The notes under the pieces are model-generated. The model had not been told where the DNA came from, made no database searches, and saw only the letters and a list, made by a program, of their open reading frames with translations. 64,000 nucleotides of DNA from Andreprevotia sp. IGB-42 (lineage in GTDB: Bacteria; Pseudomonadota; Gammaproteobacteria; Burkholderiales; Chitinibacteraceae), in NCBI RefSeq assembly GCF_009848685.1, contig NZ_WXTX01000004.1, forward strand, positions 124,001 to 188,000, given 5' to 3'. Positions 52,867-61,811 of the stretch are shown in pieces (the first letter of the stretch is position 1; every line of letters begins with the position of its first letter). The translations under genes and the position numbers were made by a program.

Positions 52867-53766
52867 ATGTCCGTTGCCAAACTCCGCGCCTTCCTTGCCG
52901 TAGCCCAGCATGGCAGTTTCAGCGCCGCAGCCAGGGCACTCGGTCTGACGCAGCCCACGCTGACCACCCAGGTGCAGGGGCTGGAGCAACAACACCGGGT
53001 GGAGCTGTTTCACCGCCGCGGCCACCGCATCGAGCTGTCGAGTGTGGGCCAGCAACTGCTGCCCATTGCCCGCCAGTTATCAACACTGGAAACCGAAGCC
53101 TACAACCTGCTGCATGACTGTGGCGAGCTGAACCGCGGCGAACTCAAGCTGGGCGCAGTGGGGCCGTTCCACGTGATCGAGATGGTGGATGCGTATCGGC
53201 AGCGCTATCCGCGCGTGAGCGTATCGATCCGGCTGGGCAATTCGGCCGAGGTCCTGGCGGCGCTGGAAAGCTATGCCATCGATCTGGGGGTACTGGCGCG
53301 CTTCCATGATGCCCCGCACCTGACCAGCCTCGATTACGCGCGGCACCCCATCATCCTGTTCGTGCACGTGGATCACCCGTTTGCGCAGCGCCGCAGCATT
53401 GCGCTGCAGGAGTTGCACGGCCAGCCCATGCTGCAGCGCGAAGCCGGCTCGACTACCCGCCGGGCACTGGAAAAAGTGTTGCGCGAAGCCGATATCACCC
53501 CACGCATCGCCATGGAAATCGGCAGCCGCGAAGCACTGCGCGAGGCCGCTGCACGCGGTATCGGCATCGGCGTGGTATCGGAGGCGGAATTCATTCCGGA
53601 TGCCCGATTGCGCATGATCCGCATCAATGACGACCCCGCCTATACCGAAACCCACCTGTACTGCCTGACGGAACGGCGCCAGAGCGGCTTGCTGAATTCG
53701 TTTTTTGATGTCGCCGGCGAATGCGCCAGTACGCGCCAGCGCCGCGGGACGGCCGGTACTGGCTAA
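52867..53766 (+). CDS. LysR regulator, candidate controller of the second phosphonate operon
   Basis: A 299-aa LysR protein: HTH at KLRAFLAVAQHGSFSAAARA with GLTQPTLTTQVQGLEQ, then the ligand domain from about residue 90. A TTG one codon earlier is possible; the ATG is chosen because AGGG is seven bases away. Divergent from the PAN phosphodiesterase gene across the shared motif. LysR regulators accompany hydrolytic phosphonate operons elsewhere; the inducer here is inferred. Confidence 0.88.
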   Translation: MSVAKLRAFLAVAQHGSFSAAARALGLTQPTLTTQVQGLEQQHRVELFHRRGHRIELSSVGQQLLPIARQLSTLETEAYNLLHDCGELNRGELKLGAVGPFHVIEMVDAYRQRYPRVSVSIRLGNSAEVLAALESYAIDLGVLARFHDAPHLTSLDYARHPIILFVHVDHPFAQRRSIALQELHGQPMLQREAGSTTRRALEKVLREADITPRIAMEIGSREALREAAARGIGIGVVSEAEFIPDARLRMIRINDDPAYTETHLYCLTERRQSGLLNSFFDVAGECASTRQRRGTAGTG

Positions 53767-53780
53767 AAAAACCGGACATG

Positions 53781-53813
53781 AAAAACCCGGCCAGATTCGG
53801 CCGGGGTTTTTTT
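53781..53813. terminator. Bidirectional terminator after LysR
   Basis: AACCCGGCC/GGCCGGGGTT stem with A-run and T-run on either side, between convergent LysR and lipoprotein genes. Confidence 0.88.
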
Positions 53814-53834
53814 GTTGCCTGCAATTCTGGATGA

Positions 53835-55790
53835 TCAGTATTGGTGACCGCGCAATCCACGACGCGGGTGCCCGGCTGGCAAGCCGGTCGTCGGGCCTGC
53901 ACCGGTCAGCGCACTGGTAGCCGATGTGCTCAGCTCGCTACCCGAAGCCAGCGTATCCATGCCGTAGGTATCACGCCACACGGCCCAGGTCCGGTTGCGG
54001 GCGCTGCATTCGCTATCCTTGAACGCGAGCGTGTTGGTGCTCTCGACCAAGTTGGCGCCGGCAGCCAGCTGGCTGCTGAAGTTCGGCGGTTCCGCCTGGC
54101 AAGACAGACCGCTGTACGGCGACTTGGTGCGCGAGCTGAGCAGGTTGTAGTTCAGCCGCGTGCCATAGCTGCCCGGCGTGAACGGCCCCCAGTTCATATA
54201 GATGCTCTGGTTCACCACGGTGTTGTGATGCACATCGTGATTGGTCATCGTGCAGTTGTTGCTGGCAAAGCACTGCAGCCCCAGGTAGATACCGGCATTG
54301 ACCAGCAGGTTATGGTGCACCTGCACATTCTGCGACCCCGCTTGCGCCGAGATCTGGATGCCAAGCGGCGTGGTTTTCACGGACGGAAAATCGATGTAGT
54401 TCTCGCGGTACTCGTTGTTTTGCGAGTTGTCCTTGTCGTGAATGCCGCCGCCAACACCATCCTGCAGAGCACCGGTGCCCAAGCGGATCTGGTTGTTTTC
54501 GGTCAGCGAGTTGCCGGCATCGAACAGCACCATCGCATACGCACCACCGATATCCCGTGTGTACGGCCCGAAGTCGTTATCCTGGACCAGCAACTTGTGC
54601 CTTGCGGTGGTGGCGCCATGCCCCGTACCGTGGATAAACCCCGGGTTATTGTTTTCGTTGCTGCCGCTACCCACGCCATCGGTAAAGCGCACGTTGCGGA
54701 TCACCAGGCCGGTGGTGGTGGTTTCGCTCTTGATGCCATACAGCTTTACATGGCTGATATCCACACCCTCTATACGGGCTGCCGGCGCAGTCACCGAGTA
54801 GACATTCAGTATCTGGTAATTCAGGTCCAGCGTGACCACTTCATCCGGATAGGCCAACAGTTGCTGCGATTTGGTGTCGTACAGCGTGAAACCGCCGGAG
54901 GCATAACTGCCCTTGCGCAGCACCACCGCTTGGCTGGGCGTGGAATTGGCAATGGCATACGCCAGCGTCTGATACGGCTGGGCCAGCGTGCCACGGCCGG
55001 CTGCGTTCACCCCATCCGGTGCCACGAACACAAACTGGGCCGCGCTCGATTGGATGGTGAAGCTTTGCTCCAGCGTTTTCTGCGTGCTGCCGCTATCGCG
55101 CACTTCCAGCGTCAGCACATAGGCGCCCTCGGCTGCGGGGGTGAAGCGTACCGCACCGGTGCGGAAATCCAGCGAAACGCCGGTGGTGCTTTGCGCCACG
55201 CCATCGAGCGTCAGGCTTTTTACCCGGTATTCGTACGGGAAGATGCCGCCAATCACGCCCGGACGGCTTTCATAGGCGATGCCCGGATATGCATACTCGC
55301 GCAGGCCGAAGCTCACGCTGAGCGGGTTGTTGGGCAAGGTATCGGGTTGCACCACAGTGGCCACTTCATTGCTTACGCAGCGGACAAACACCGCGCCGCC
55401 ATCCGCCGGTACCGGTGCAGACGTGCCCTCTGCCACCTTGCAGGTCTGCCCGGCGGGCTGCGTGGCGATCTGCACATCCGCAGCACTGCCGGCCGGCAAC
55501 GCAAAACTGGCAGCCCCGTTGAGCTGCACATTCAGCAGCGTACTGCCATTGATCAGCGCCAGCTCTTTGCCCAGCGCCAGGCCTTTCACCCGCAGGTTCA
55601 AGGTAGTAGGCGTCAGGGTGGCGAGCTGTGCGCCCTTGCCGCCGGTGGCGTTGCCGGTGGTGACGTTGCTGCCGCCATCGCCGCCACCGCATGCTGCCAA
55701 CAAAGCGCTGGTACTCAGCGCGGCCCAGATGGCCACTGCAGGCAGCCCCCCGGATTTATTGGATATCCTGTTTCTCTCGCTTGGCTTCAT
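53835..55790 (-). CDS. Predicted beta-helix lipoprotein with Ig-like module
   Basis: A 651-aa secreted lipoprotein: lipobox ALLAACGGG, a Gly/Ser spacer, two beta-sandwich parts to about residue 260 (one Ig-like: RTGAVRFTPAAEGAYVLTLE), then a right-handed beta-helix (repeated NNxI/VHHN-type turns such as NVQVHHNLLVNAGIYLGLQC and HDVHHNTVVNQSIYMNWG). Parallel beta-helix proteins of this kind are often polysaccharide lyases or binders; no catalytic residues can be named. GGAG lies seven bases before the ATG. Confidence 0.75.
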   Translation of the reverse strand: MKPSERNRISNKSGGLPAVAIWAALSTSALLAACGGGDGGSNVTTGNATGGKGAQLATLTPTTLNLRVKGLALGKELALINGSTLLNVQLNGAASFALPAGSAADVQIATQPAGQTCKVAEGTSAPVPADGGAVFVRCVSNEVATVVQPDTLPNNPLSVSFGLREYAYPGIAYESRPGVIGGIFPYEYRVKSLTLDGVAQSTTGVSLDFRTGAVRFTPAAEGAYVLTLEVRDSGSTQKTLEQSFTIQSSAAQFVFVAPDGVNAAGRGTLAQPYQTLAYAIANSTPSQAVVLRKGSYASGGFTLYDTKSQQLLAYPDEVVTLDLNYQILNVYSVTAPAARIEGVDISHVKLYGIKSETTTTGLVIRNVRFTDGVGSGSNENNNPGFIHGTGHGATTARHKLLVQDNDFGPYTRDIGGAYAMVLFDAGNSLTENNQIRLGTGALQDGVGGGIHDKDNSQNNEYRENYIDFPSVKTTPLGIQISAQAGSQNVQVHHNLLVNAGIYLGLQCFASNNCTMTNHDVHHNTVVNQSIYMNWGPFTPGSYGTRLNYNLLSSRTKSPYSGLSCQAEPPNFSSQLAAGANLVESTNTLAFKDSECSARNRTWAVWRDTYGMDTLASGSELSTSATSALTGAGPTTGLPAGHPRRGLRGHQY

Positions 55791-56183
55791 GATATTGCTC
55801 CAGTATTGGTTATTTTTTTCCGTATCCGTACGCACTGCTCAAAGCTGAAACACACCGCAACCATCACCACGGATGGCGTATTACCCCTCCATCAATAAAG
55901 AAAACCGTTCAATCGCAATGGCGTGCAGGAAGCCGTAATGGCGATTGCCTTTTTGGTACGCAATAACGCGGAATGGATCTTTCATGCCGGCCAGGCGGCA
56001 TGCACAGTCATGCGCCAGATACCGGATCGCTTTGCAGCCCAAGTGGCCCGACTGGCCATGAAAGCAGGCGGGGCGGCAAAGAAATCCGGCCCAGCCAAAT
56101 AAAAACCACAGAAGAAGCCGAATGAAACGGCAATACAAAACCGGCAAAACCGTTTCATCCCGCATCTATCAAATCAACGCTGC
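55791..56183. other. Intergenic region between two secreted-protein genes
   Basis: This 393-bp gap carries the lipoprotein promoter (minus) and the 3' side of the next minus-strand gene. A small plus-strand frame at 55938-56102 has a fair ribosome site. An inverted repeat ATGAAACGG/CCGTTTCAT lies at 56122-56130 and 56150-56158, a possible stem-loop or LacI-like half-site pair. Confidence 0.45.
55938..56102 (+). CDS. Possible small protein of unknown function
   Basis: A 54-aa frame (MAIAFLVRNNAEWIFHAGQA...) ending in a Lys-rich tail. AGGA lies seven bases before the ATG. No homology is recognised, and it is antisense to neighbours' direction. It could be spurious or a gene remnant. Confidence 0.25.
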   Translation: MAIAFLVRNNAEWIFHAGQAACTVMRQIPDRFAAQVARLAMKAGGAAKKSGPAK

Positions 56184-57158
56184 TTATAGCCCTTGGCCAA
56201 CCCAGCTCCATTCCGGGTAAAGCACGCTATTCACGGTGGCGCCATTGCCGATAAACAACGAATGGGGGTTATTCACCGTATACCAGCCGGTCGCGCTCGA
56301 ATGCTCCAGCTCGAATACCACGTTGCCGTAGATGCCATACGGGCCGGAGACCGACGAATTCTTGTACGCGGCAAACATCGTCTGACCACCCATGTCCAGC
56401 GTGCCCACCGAGCTTTCTCGGGTTACCTCAACCGATGCCTTGCCCCAGATGCCCAGCGTATCGATACGGGTTTTGTTGTCGCCGAGGAAATAACCATTGG
56501 CGGTGACCAGCACGCTTCTGAACTTGTTGGCCGCGCTCGATTTTGCCGAGGACGTATCCCGCACATCCACCCCGACTCCGTTGTTGTTGGCTTCGAAATC
56601 CGCGCTGGATGCCCCGATCACCAGCACATCAATGCCGGTGAGGTTGCTCAGGAACAGGCTGCTGCTGTCAGTGGCAATCACGTGGCCCAACGGCGCATCC
56701 GCATCGCTTTTGGCGTTGGTGGTGAGCTGGTCGATGGCAACGGTGGCGTTGGCCCTGGCTTTGACCGCGGCCACGCCGGCGGGTACATCGACATTGAAAT
56801 TGCTCAGGCGCGCAGCTGCAGACAGCACCAGAATGGCTGCCTGATCCGCATTGGGCTGATTGACGCGCACCGAGCCGGTCTTGCGCGCATCGTTGACGAT
56901 TTCCACACCGTTACGATCGATCAGCAGCGGCCCGTAGCACTGGCCGGAAATGACAAAGCGCACTTTCTCTGCCGTCCAGTTCTTTCTTTCCAGCGCGTTT
57001 TTCAACGCCCGGCCGTCGTTGTTGCAGTTGATTTTCACCTGCGTGGCATCGCTACCCGCATAGCTGGTAGCGAGTGTTTCTGCGGCCTGTACCCGCGTGG
57101 CCTGGCATGCCAGCGCCGTGGTCACGGCCAGTGCAAGGGCGATATTGCTGTGTTTCAT
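56184..57158 (-). CDS. Secreted solenoid-like protein of unknown function
   Basis: A 324-aa protein with signal peptide (MKHSNIALALAVTTALACQA, cleaved after VQA) and no membrane helix. The rest is low-charge, Asn/Gly/Ser/Val-rich strands with periodic turns (for example GVEIVNDARKTGSVRV and GNVVFELEHSSATGWYTV), suggesting a beta-solenoid. GGAG five bases before the ATG sets the start. It neighbours the lipoprotein and the chitinase in the same direction. Function unknown. Confidence 0.65.
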   Translation of the reverse strand: MKHSNIALALAVTTALACQATRVQAAETLATSYAGSDATQVKINCNNDGRALKNALERKNWTAEKVRFVISGQCYGPLLIDRNGVEIVNDARKTGSVRVNQPNADQAAILVLSAAARLSNFNVDVPAGVAAVKARANATVAIDQLTTNAKSDADAPLGHVIATDSSSLFLSNLTGIDVLVIGASSADFEANNNGVGVDVRDTSSAKSSAANKFRSVLVTANGYFLGDNKTRIDTLGIWGKASVEVTRESSVGTLDMGGQTMFAAYKNSSVSGPYGIYGNVVFELEHSSATGWYTVNNPHSLFIGNGATVNSVLYPEWSWVGQGL

Positions 57159-57331
57159 GAAGTCTCCATCCATCTTTGTGGTTTGGTGGTTGCAAACGCC
57201 GGCCGCAATCGCAAACGCAATTGCAGCCGGCTGCTGCCTGGTAATGCCCTTGCCCGGATACGCGCGCAGCAGGAACCGGATCACCACCTAGGGTGACCGG
57301 ATCCAGCAGGCCTGTTTCGGGCTGCGGCTGT

Positions 57332-58867
57332 CTATTTCTTGAGGATTTCCCCGGCAAGCAGCGGTGCCAGGTCGTCATCGCGGTCAGCGGTCACTTCCCA
57401 TACCATCGCGCCGCCCAGCTTGTTCTGCTTCAGGTACTTGAGCTTCTCGGTGATCGATTGCGGGTCTTCATAGGCGATGAAGCTGCCGGTTTGCGCGTTG
57501 AACAGCCATGGCATGCGGGCCGCGTCGGACCAATAGCGGGTGTAGCCATTCTTGTTCACGTAGTTGCGCTTTATGTCCTGGTAATCGAGCGCGCCCTCGG
57601 TCGGATAATCCCAGGTGCTTTTGCCGATGCTGGTGCACTGCGTATACCGGCCCTGGTTCTGCGGCTGGCAGCCATTCCAGATGTGGCCGTTGTATTCGAA
57701 GCCCATCACCAGCTTGCTGGCCGGCACGCCCTTTTGCAGATAGGTCTGAATGGTGCCGTCCGCATTGTATTTGGGTGGCTTGCCGGACACCGGGTCCGCG
57801 TACAGCGGCGCGATATGGCCTGATTCCAGCCCCCACGGGCCGGCGTACTGGTAGGCCATCACGTTGATCCAGTCCACGTTGTCGGCCACGGTTTTCCAGT
57901 CGTACTTCACCAGATTGGCCGGGTTGGCTTCCGAAGCCAGCGTCAACAGATAGGTTTTGCCGTCCTGTTTGCCGGCGGCATCCAGCGTGGCGCGCACAGT
58001 CTTGAACAGCAGCGGGTAGTTGTCGATATCTTCGGCACGCCAGATATTGTCCGGGTGCACCTTGAAGGTGGGATGCTCCCAATCGATGTCGAGCCCGTCA
58101 AAGCCATGCTTGCGCATGAACGCCACAGCACTGTCGGCAAAGTGCTGGCGGCTTTCCGGCGTCAGCCCGGCATTGGAGAAATACTTGGAGCCGCTACCGC
58201 CCCCGCCAATGGAAATCAGCGTCTTCAGGTGCGGATACTGCTTTTTCAGCTCGGCCAGATACACAAAATTGGCCACATCGCCCCAGCCCGATTCGCCATA
58301 CCACTCGCCTTCATCGGGCATGTATACGGTGCCATCTTCACGGACTGCGGCAAACGCGTAGTTGATGTGGGTATAGAGGTTGGCCTTGATCTTCAGCGGG
58401 CCGAAATTGCCAAAGGTGCTGTATTGCCCCCAGGAGATGTAATAGCCGATCACCTTGGGCTCGGCGCCAAGCCACTGCCAGACATCGCGCTTGCCGGGTT
58501 GCTCGCCCTGGGTCCACCATTTCGCCTTGTAAAGCTGCCCGCCATGGCTGACCTGCGTACCGCCATTGTAAGCACGTCCGGCCTGCCAGCCCTGGTCACC
58601 CGCGGCCACCACCTTCAGCCACGCACCGGATGCACCGGTGGGGGTTTCACCCTTGTTCCACCATTGCGCCTGCCAATCCTGCCCCAGGTAGCTGACCACA
58701 TCGCCCTTGGTGTAAGCACTTGCGGCCTGCCAGTCTGCCGCCCAGGCGCCTGCCCAGCTCAGCCCCAGCAACAATGCCAGGCCGGCAAGCTTGCTGCCAA
58801 GGCCCCGCCCGGGGCGGTCCGGGGGAACAAGCTGCGCTGGCGCGCGGTCTACCAGATATCGCTTCAT
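57332..58867 (-). CDS. GH18 chitinase with two CBM5/12 modules
   Basis: A 511-aa secreted chitinase. After an Arg-rich start and signal helix (LAGLALLLGLSWAGAWA), two CBM5/12 modules lie at about 43-90 and 92-138 (AYTKGDVVSYLGQDWQAQWW, AYNGGTQVSHGGQLYKAKWW), then GH18. The catalytic motif DGLDIDWE is intact with D257, D260, D262 and the acid E264. GGAG six bases before MKRYLVD favours this start over an ATG four codons earlier. Divergent from an AraC gene. Confidence 0.93.
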   Translation of the reverse strand: MKRYLVDRAPAQLVPPDRPGRGLGSKLAGLALLLGLSWAGAWAADWQAASAYTKGDVVSYLGQDWQAQWWNKGETPTGASGAWLKVVAAGDQGWQAGRAYNGGTQVSHGGQLYKAKWWTQGEQPGKRDVWQWLGAEPKVIGYYISWGQYSTFGNFGPLKIKANLYTHINYAFAAVREDGTVYMPDEGEWYGESGWGDVANFVYLAELKKQYPHLKTLISIGGGGSGSKYFSNAGLTPESRQHFADSAVAFMRKHGFDGLDIDWEHPTFKVHPDNIWRAEDIDNYPLLFKTVRATLDAAGKQDGKTYLLTLASEANPANLVKYDWKTVADNVDWINVMAYQYAGPWGLESGHIAPLYADPVSGKPPKYNADGTIQTYLQKGVPASKLVMGFEYNGHIWNGCQPQNQGRYTQCTSIGKSTWDYPTEGALDYQDIKRNYVNKNGYTRYWSDAARMPWLFNAQTGSFIAYEDPQSITEKLKYLKQNKLGGAMVWEVTADRDDDLAPLLAGEILKK

Positions 58868-59251
58868 GTCCGTCTCCATCCTTATGTGTGATGATGCGTC
58901 CTGTGCCGGACGTCAAAGGCGCTCGGGTATCGATGCGCCGGTCTTGCCTGCGCTGCGCGGATGCACAGCGTATTGATCAGCAGCAGCGGCCATCTACCGT
59001 GTTCAGAATCCGGCGGAATGCACCGGTATCCGCAGCCACTGTTGCACTGTTGCCATTGATTGACCCTGTGCAGGCTGCTGCGCTTGAACCGCTGGCCCGC
59101 CTCGGCAATCATTGACCAATCTTGTAAGTCACGGCCATTCTAGTTGGCGACCTATACCGCAAGAATGTCCTGATTTTGCTTAAAACTTGTCCAATTATTC
59201 GGCTCGCCAATCCTGCCGCTACGGCCGGTTCGTGCTCACAAGGGCTTTGCC
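58868..59251. other. Divergent gap between chitinase and AraC
   Basis: The 384-bp region holds no supported gene. Close to the AraC gene there are repeated short elements (TTGACCAATCTTGTAAG near 59112 and ACTTGTCCAATTATT near 59187) that could be AraC half-sites, but the match is weak. Confidence 0.35.
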
Positions 59252-60127
59252 ATGGCCACCATCTTCTACGAGCGTTTTGATCTTGATCCGGTACAGGTTT
59301 CCGACGTCTCGCGGCTGGTCGGTGCGCGTGTGTTTCACGAAGCCTCGTGCCCGGCCATGCGTCAGCACGGCCTGTTCATGTGCGGCGTCGGCATGCCGGA
59401 TGGGCCCTGCGATATCGAGCGCATCGATGCGCCCTTTCATGTACTGATCGTGATACTCAGCGGCATCGCCGAGTTGTATGAAGGAAACCGGCGCTGGCTG
59501 GTCAACCCTGGGCAATTCGGCGTGCTGCCGGCGCGCGGCCATCGCGGTTACCGGCGTATTGGCGATGTACCCATGCGCCACGCCTGGCTGTTGCTTGAGG
59601 ACGACGAACGCTGGAATGTGCTGGAACGCAACCATGCGTGGGTGGGCAACACTGAACATGGCGCGCGCCTGTTCGACGCGGTATCGCTGTTCCAGCGCGA
59701 AGCGCAACTGAGCAACGAAGGCGCACACGATGCATTGGTGCCGCAAACGCTGGAAATCGTCAGCCGCCAGCTTGAGCGGATGCTGGATCTGGGGGGCAAG
59801 CGGCCGGAACACGAACAGGCGTTGCTACAATTGCTGGGCGACATCCGCCGCGAGCCCGGCGCCGACTGGTCGGTGCCGGCGCTATGCCGCAGGGTGGGCC
59901 TGGGTTCCACGCAGCTGTACCGGCTGTGTCTGCGCCGCTATGGCCGGGCACCGGCACAACTGGTATTCGATACCCGCATGCAGCTCGCGCACGACTGGCT
60001 ACTGGATGGCAAACGCGTGGCCGAAGTGGCCACTGCGCTGGGTTATCAGGAAATCGCCAGTTTCTCGCGCCGCTTCAGCAGTCATTTTGGCTGCGCGCCC
60101 AGCAGGATGATCAAGGGGAAGCAGTAG
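59252..60127 (+). CDS. AraC-family regulator
   Basis: A 291-aa regulator. The first 170 residues form an unknown sensor domain; the last 90 carry two HTH motifs (WSVPALCRRVGLGSTQLYRL and KRVAEVATALGYQEIASFSR) with the FSRRFSSHFGCAPSRM ending typical of AraC. AAGGG lies before the ATG. Divergent from the chitinase gene; regulation of it is likely but inferred. Confidence 0.9.
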   Translation: MATIFYERFDLDPVQVSDVSRLVGARVFHEASCPAMRQHGLFMCGVGMPDGPCDIERIDAPFHVLIVILSGIAELYEGNRRWLVNPGQFGVLPARGHRGYRRIGDVPMRHAWLLLEDDERWNVLERNHAWVGNTEHGARLFDAVSLFQREAQLSNEGAHDALVPQTLEIVSRQLERMLDLGGKRPEHEQALLQLLGDIRREPGADWSVPALCRRVGLGSTQLYRLCLRRYGRAPAQLVFDTRMQLAHDWLLDGKRVAEVATALGYQEIASFSRRFSSHFGCAPSRMIKGKQ

Positions 60128-60357
60128 CCGCGGCGCGCCACCGACCAGCGTGCTTTCAGTCAGGAAGATCCGCAGCAGCGCCGGGCAACTTCAACCGGCA
60201 TGGAACCGGCAGCACACGCCCAGGCGCAGTTGCATGGGCAAGTTTGCGGCAGATCAGCATCTGCATCACGGTACGCTGCTAAGCTGCGAATGCACCTTTG
60301 CAGCATGCACCCCGATGCAGCCATTGCTGAGCGCCCCCCATGCGGAGTCCATCAATC

Positions 60358-61155
60358 ATGACGTCCGGAACTGCCATACCATCCGCCCCGGCACCCGAAG
60401 CCGGCACCGCCCCGCTCGCGGATATCCTTGCGCTCGCGCTCCAGGCCGGCATGCTGGCCCACCAATCGGGGGCATCCACGCACCGCACATCGTTATTGAT
60501 GCGCGACACCGCTGCGGCCCATGGCGTGGCACTTGTCGACGTGATGATCTCCTCCACCAATATCGGCCTGACCATCATGCGCGATGGCGAAAGCCACACC
60601 AGCATGCGCAAGGTCCCGCACATGGCAGTCGATTTTTCGGTGCTGTGCGCACTGTCGCGCTGGCAAGCCGGCACCCGGTCGCAGCCTGCGGACCTGCAAG
60701 GCGCCAGTGCGGCACTGGCACGCATCGCACAAACCCGCACTGTCTATCCGCCCCTGCTGGTCATCGGCATGGTGGGGGTGGCCTGCGGCAGCTTTGCGGC
60801 ACTGTTTGGCGGCGACCTCATGGCGGTCATCATTGCCGCAGTCGGCGCAACCCTGGGCGGAGCGGTAAAAGCCTGGTTGCTGCGCCGCCATTTCAGCCAT
60901 GCCATCTTCGCCACCGTTGCCAGTTTTGTGGCGATCCTGGCAACCGGGCTGCTGTGCCCGCTCAGCACCACGCCCAATGCCGCGCTTGCCGCAAGCGGCC
61001 TGTTCCTGATCCCCGGCGTACCGCTGATCAATGCTGCCAGCGATCTGCTCAACGCCAATTACCTGAATGGCGTAGTGCGGCTGACCTTGAGCGCGGTGGT
61101 CGTGTTCGGCCTTGCACTGGGCATGAGCCTGGCCTTGCGCCTGCTCCCGGTCTGA
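60358..61155 (+). CDS. yjjP: YjjP-family exporter subunit (ThrE N-terminal type)
   Basis: A 265-aa protein. The N-terminal half is soluble (LALQAGMLAHQSGASTHRTS, then VDVMISSTNIGLTI), and the C-terminal half has about four or five membrane helices ending with GLFLIPGVPLINAASDLLN. YjjP and YjjB together export succinate in E. coli. GGAG lies 11 bases before the chosen ATG; an ATG six codons earlier has none. Confidence 0.87.
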   Translation: MTSGTAIPSAPAPEAGTAPLADILALALQAGMLAHQSGASTHRTSLLMRDTAAAHGVALVDVMISSTNIGLTIMRDGESHTSMRKVPHMAVDFSVLCALSRWQAGTRSQPADLQGASAALARIAQTRTVYPPLLVIGMVGVACGSFAALFGGDLMAVIIAAVGATLGGAVKAWLLRRHFSHAIFATVASFVAILATGLLCPLSTTPNAALAASGLFLIPGVPLINAASDLLNANYLNGVVRLTLSAVVVFGLALGMSLALRLLPV

Positions 61156-61207
61156 GGCACCACGGCATGGCACGAAAACACATCGGCAAGCAGCGAGGAT
61201 ACGCAAA

Positions 61208-61669
61208 ATGACCGCCTGGCTAATCGAACTCTTAATCGAACTCTGGGCCGCGCCGGCGGCGCTTGGCTTTGCCATGCTGTTCAACGTGCCCAAGCGTGCA
61301 CTGTGGCTCTGCGGCACGCTGGCGGTCATCGGCCACGGGTTGCGGCATCTGGTCGACGTGCTGCATGGTGACCTGGTACTGGGCACGCTGGCCGGCGCAG
61401 TGGTGATCGGGCTGCTGGCGGAGCTGCACGCCCGCCGGCGCCACGAGCCCGGCGCCATTTATGCGATCAGCGCCGCGATCCCGCTGGTGCCCGGCAAGTC
61501 GATGTATGAATCGGTACAGGCCATGCTCGGCATCGCCGTGCTGCCAGCCAATGCCGATGGCAGCGCGCTGATTGCCATTGCGGGCGTCAGCGCCATCAAG
61601 GCCGCCATGATCCTGATGGCACTGGCCTTCGGCATCGCCGCACCGATGCTGTTGCGGCCGGATCGCTAG
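61208..61669 (+). CDS. yjjB: YjjB-family exporter subunit (ThrE_2 type)
   Basis: A 153-aa protein with about five hydrophobic segments; IGHGLRHLVDVLHGDLV and AAIPLVPGKSMYESVQAML are typical of the YjjB half. It follows yjjP by about 50 bp and makes the partner subunit. Located just before pflB, it fits export of a fermentation acid, an inference from position. Confidence 0.9.
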   Translation: MTAWLIELLIELWAAPAALGFAMLFNVPKRALWLCGTLAVIGHGLRHLVDVLHGDLVLGTLAGAVVIGLLAELHARRRHEPGAIYAISAAIPLVPGKSMYESVQAMLGIAVLPANADGSALIAIAGVSAIKAAMILMALAFGIAAPMLLRPDR

Positions 61670-61738
61670 CGGCTTACCCGGCGCAATGGCAGCAGCTGGC
61701 CAGCCGCTGCCATGCGTGAAAATCTGCATGCCGCTTTC

Positions 61739-61752
61739 TTGATATGGAACAA
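61739..61752. promoter_or_regulatory. Near-consensus FNR box before pflB
   Basis: TTGATATGGAACAA matches TTGATNNNNATCAA at all but one specified base and lies 59 bp before the pflB start, as expected for an anaerobically induced gene. Confidence 0.6.
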
Positions 61753-61811
61753 CATTGCCGGTTGCGGCAAGGCATAACCTGACGGTGTATCGCCACGATC
61801 AGGGGAATGCA

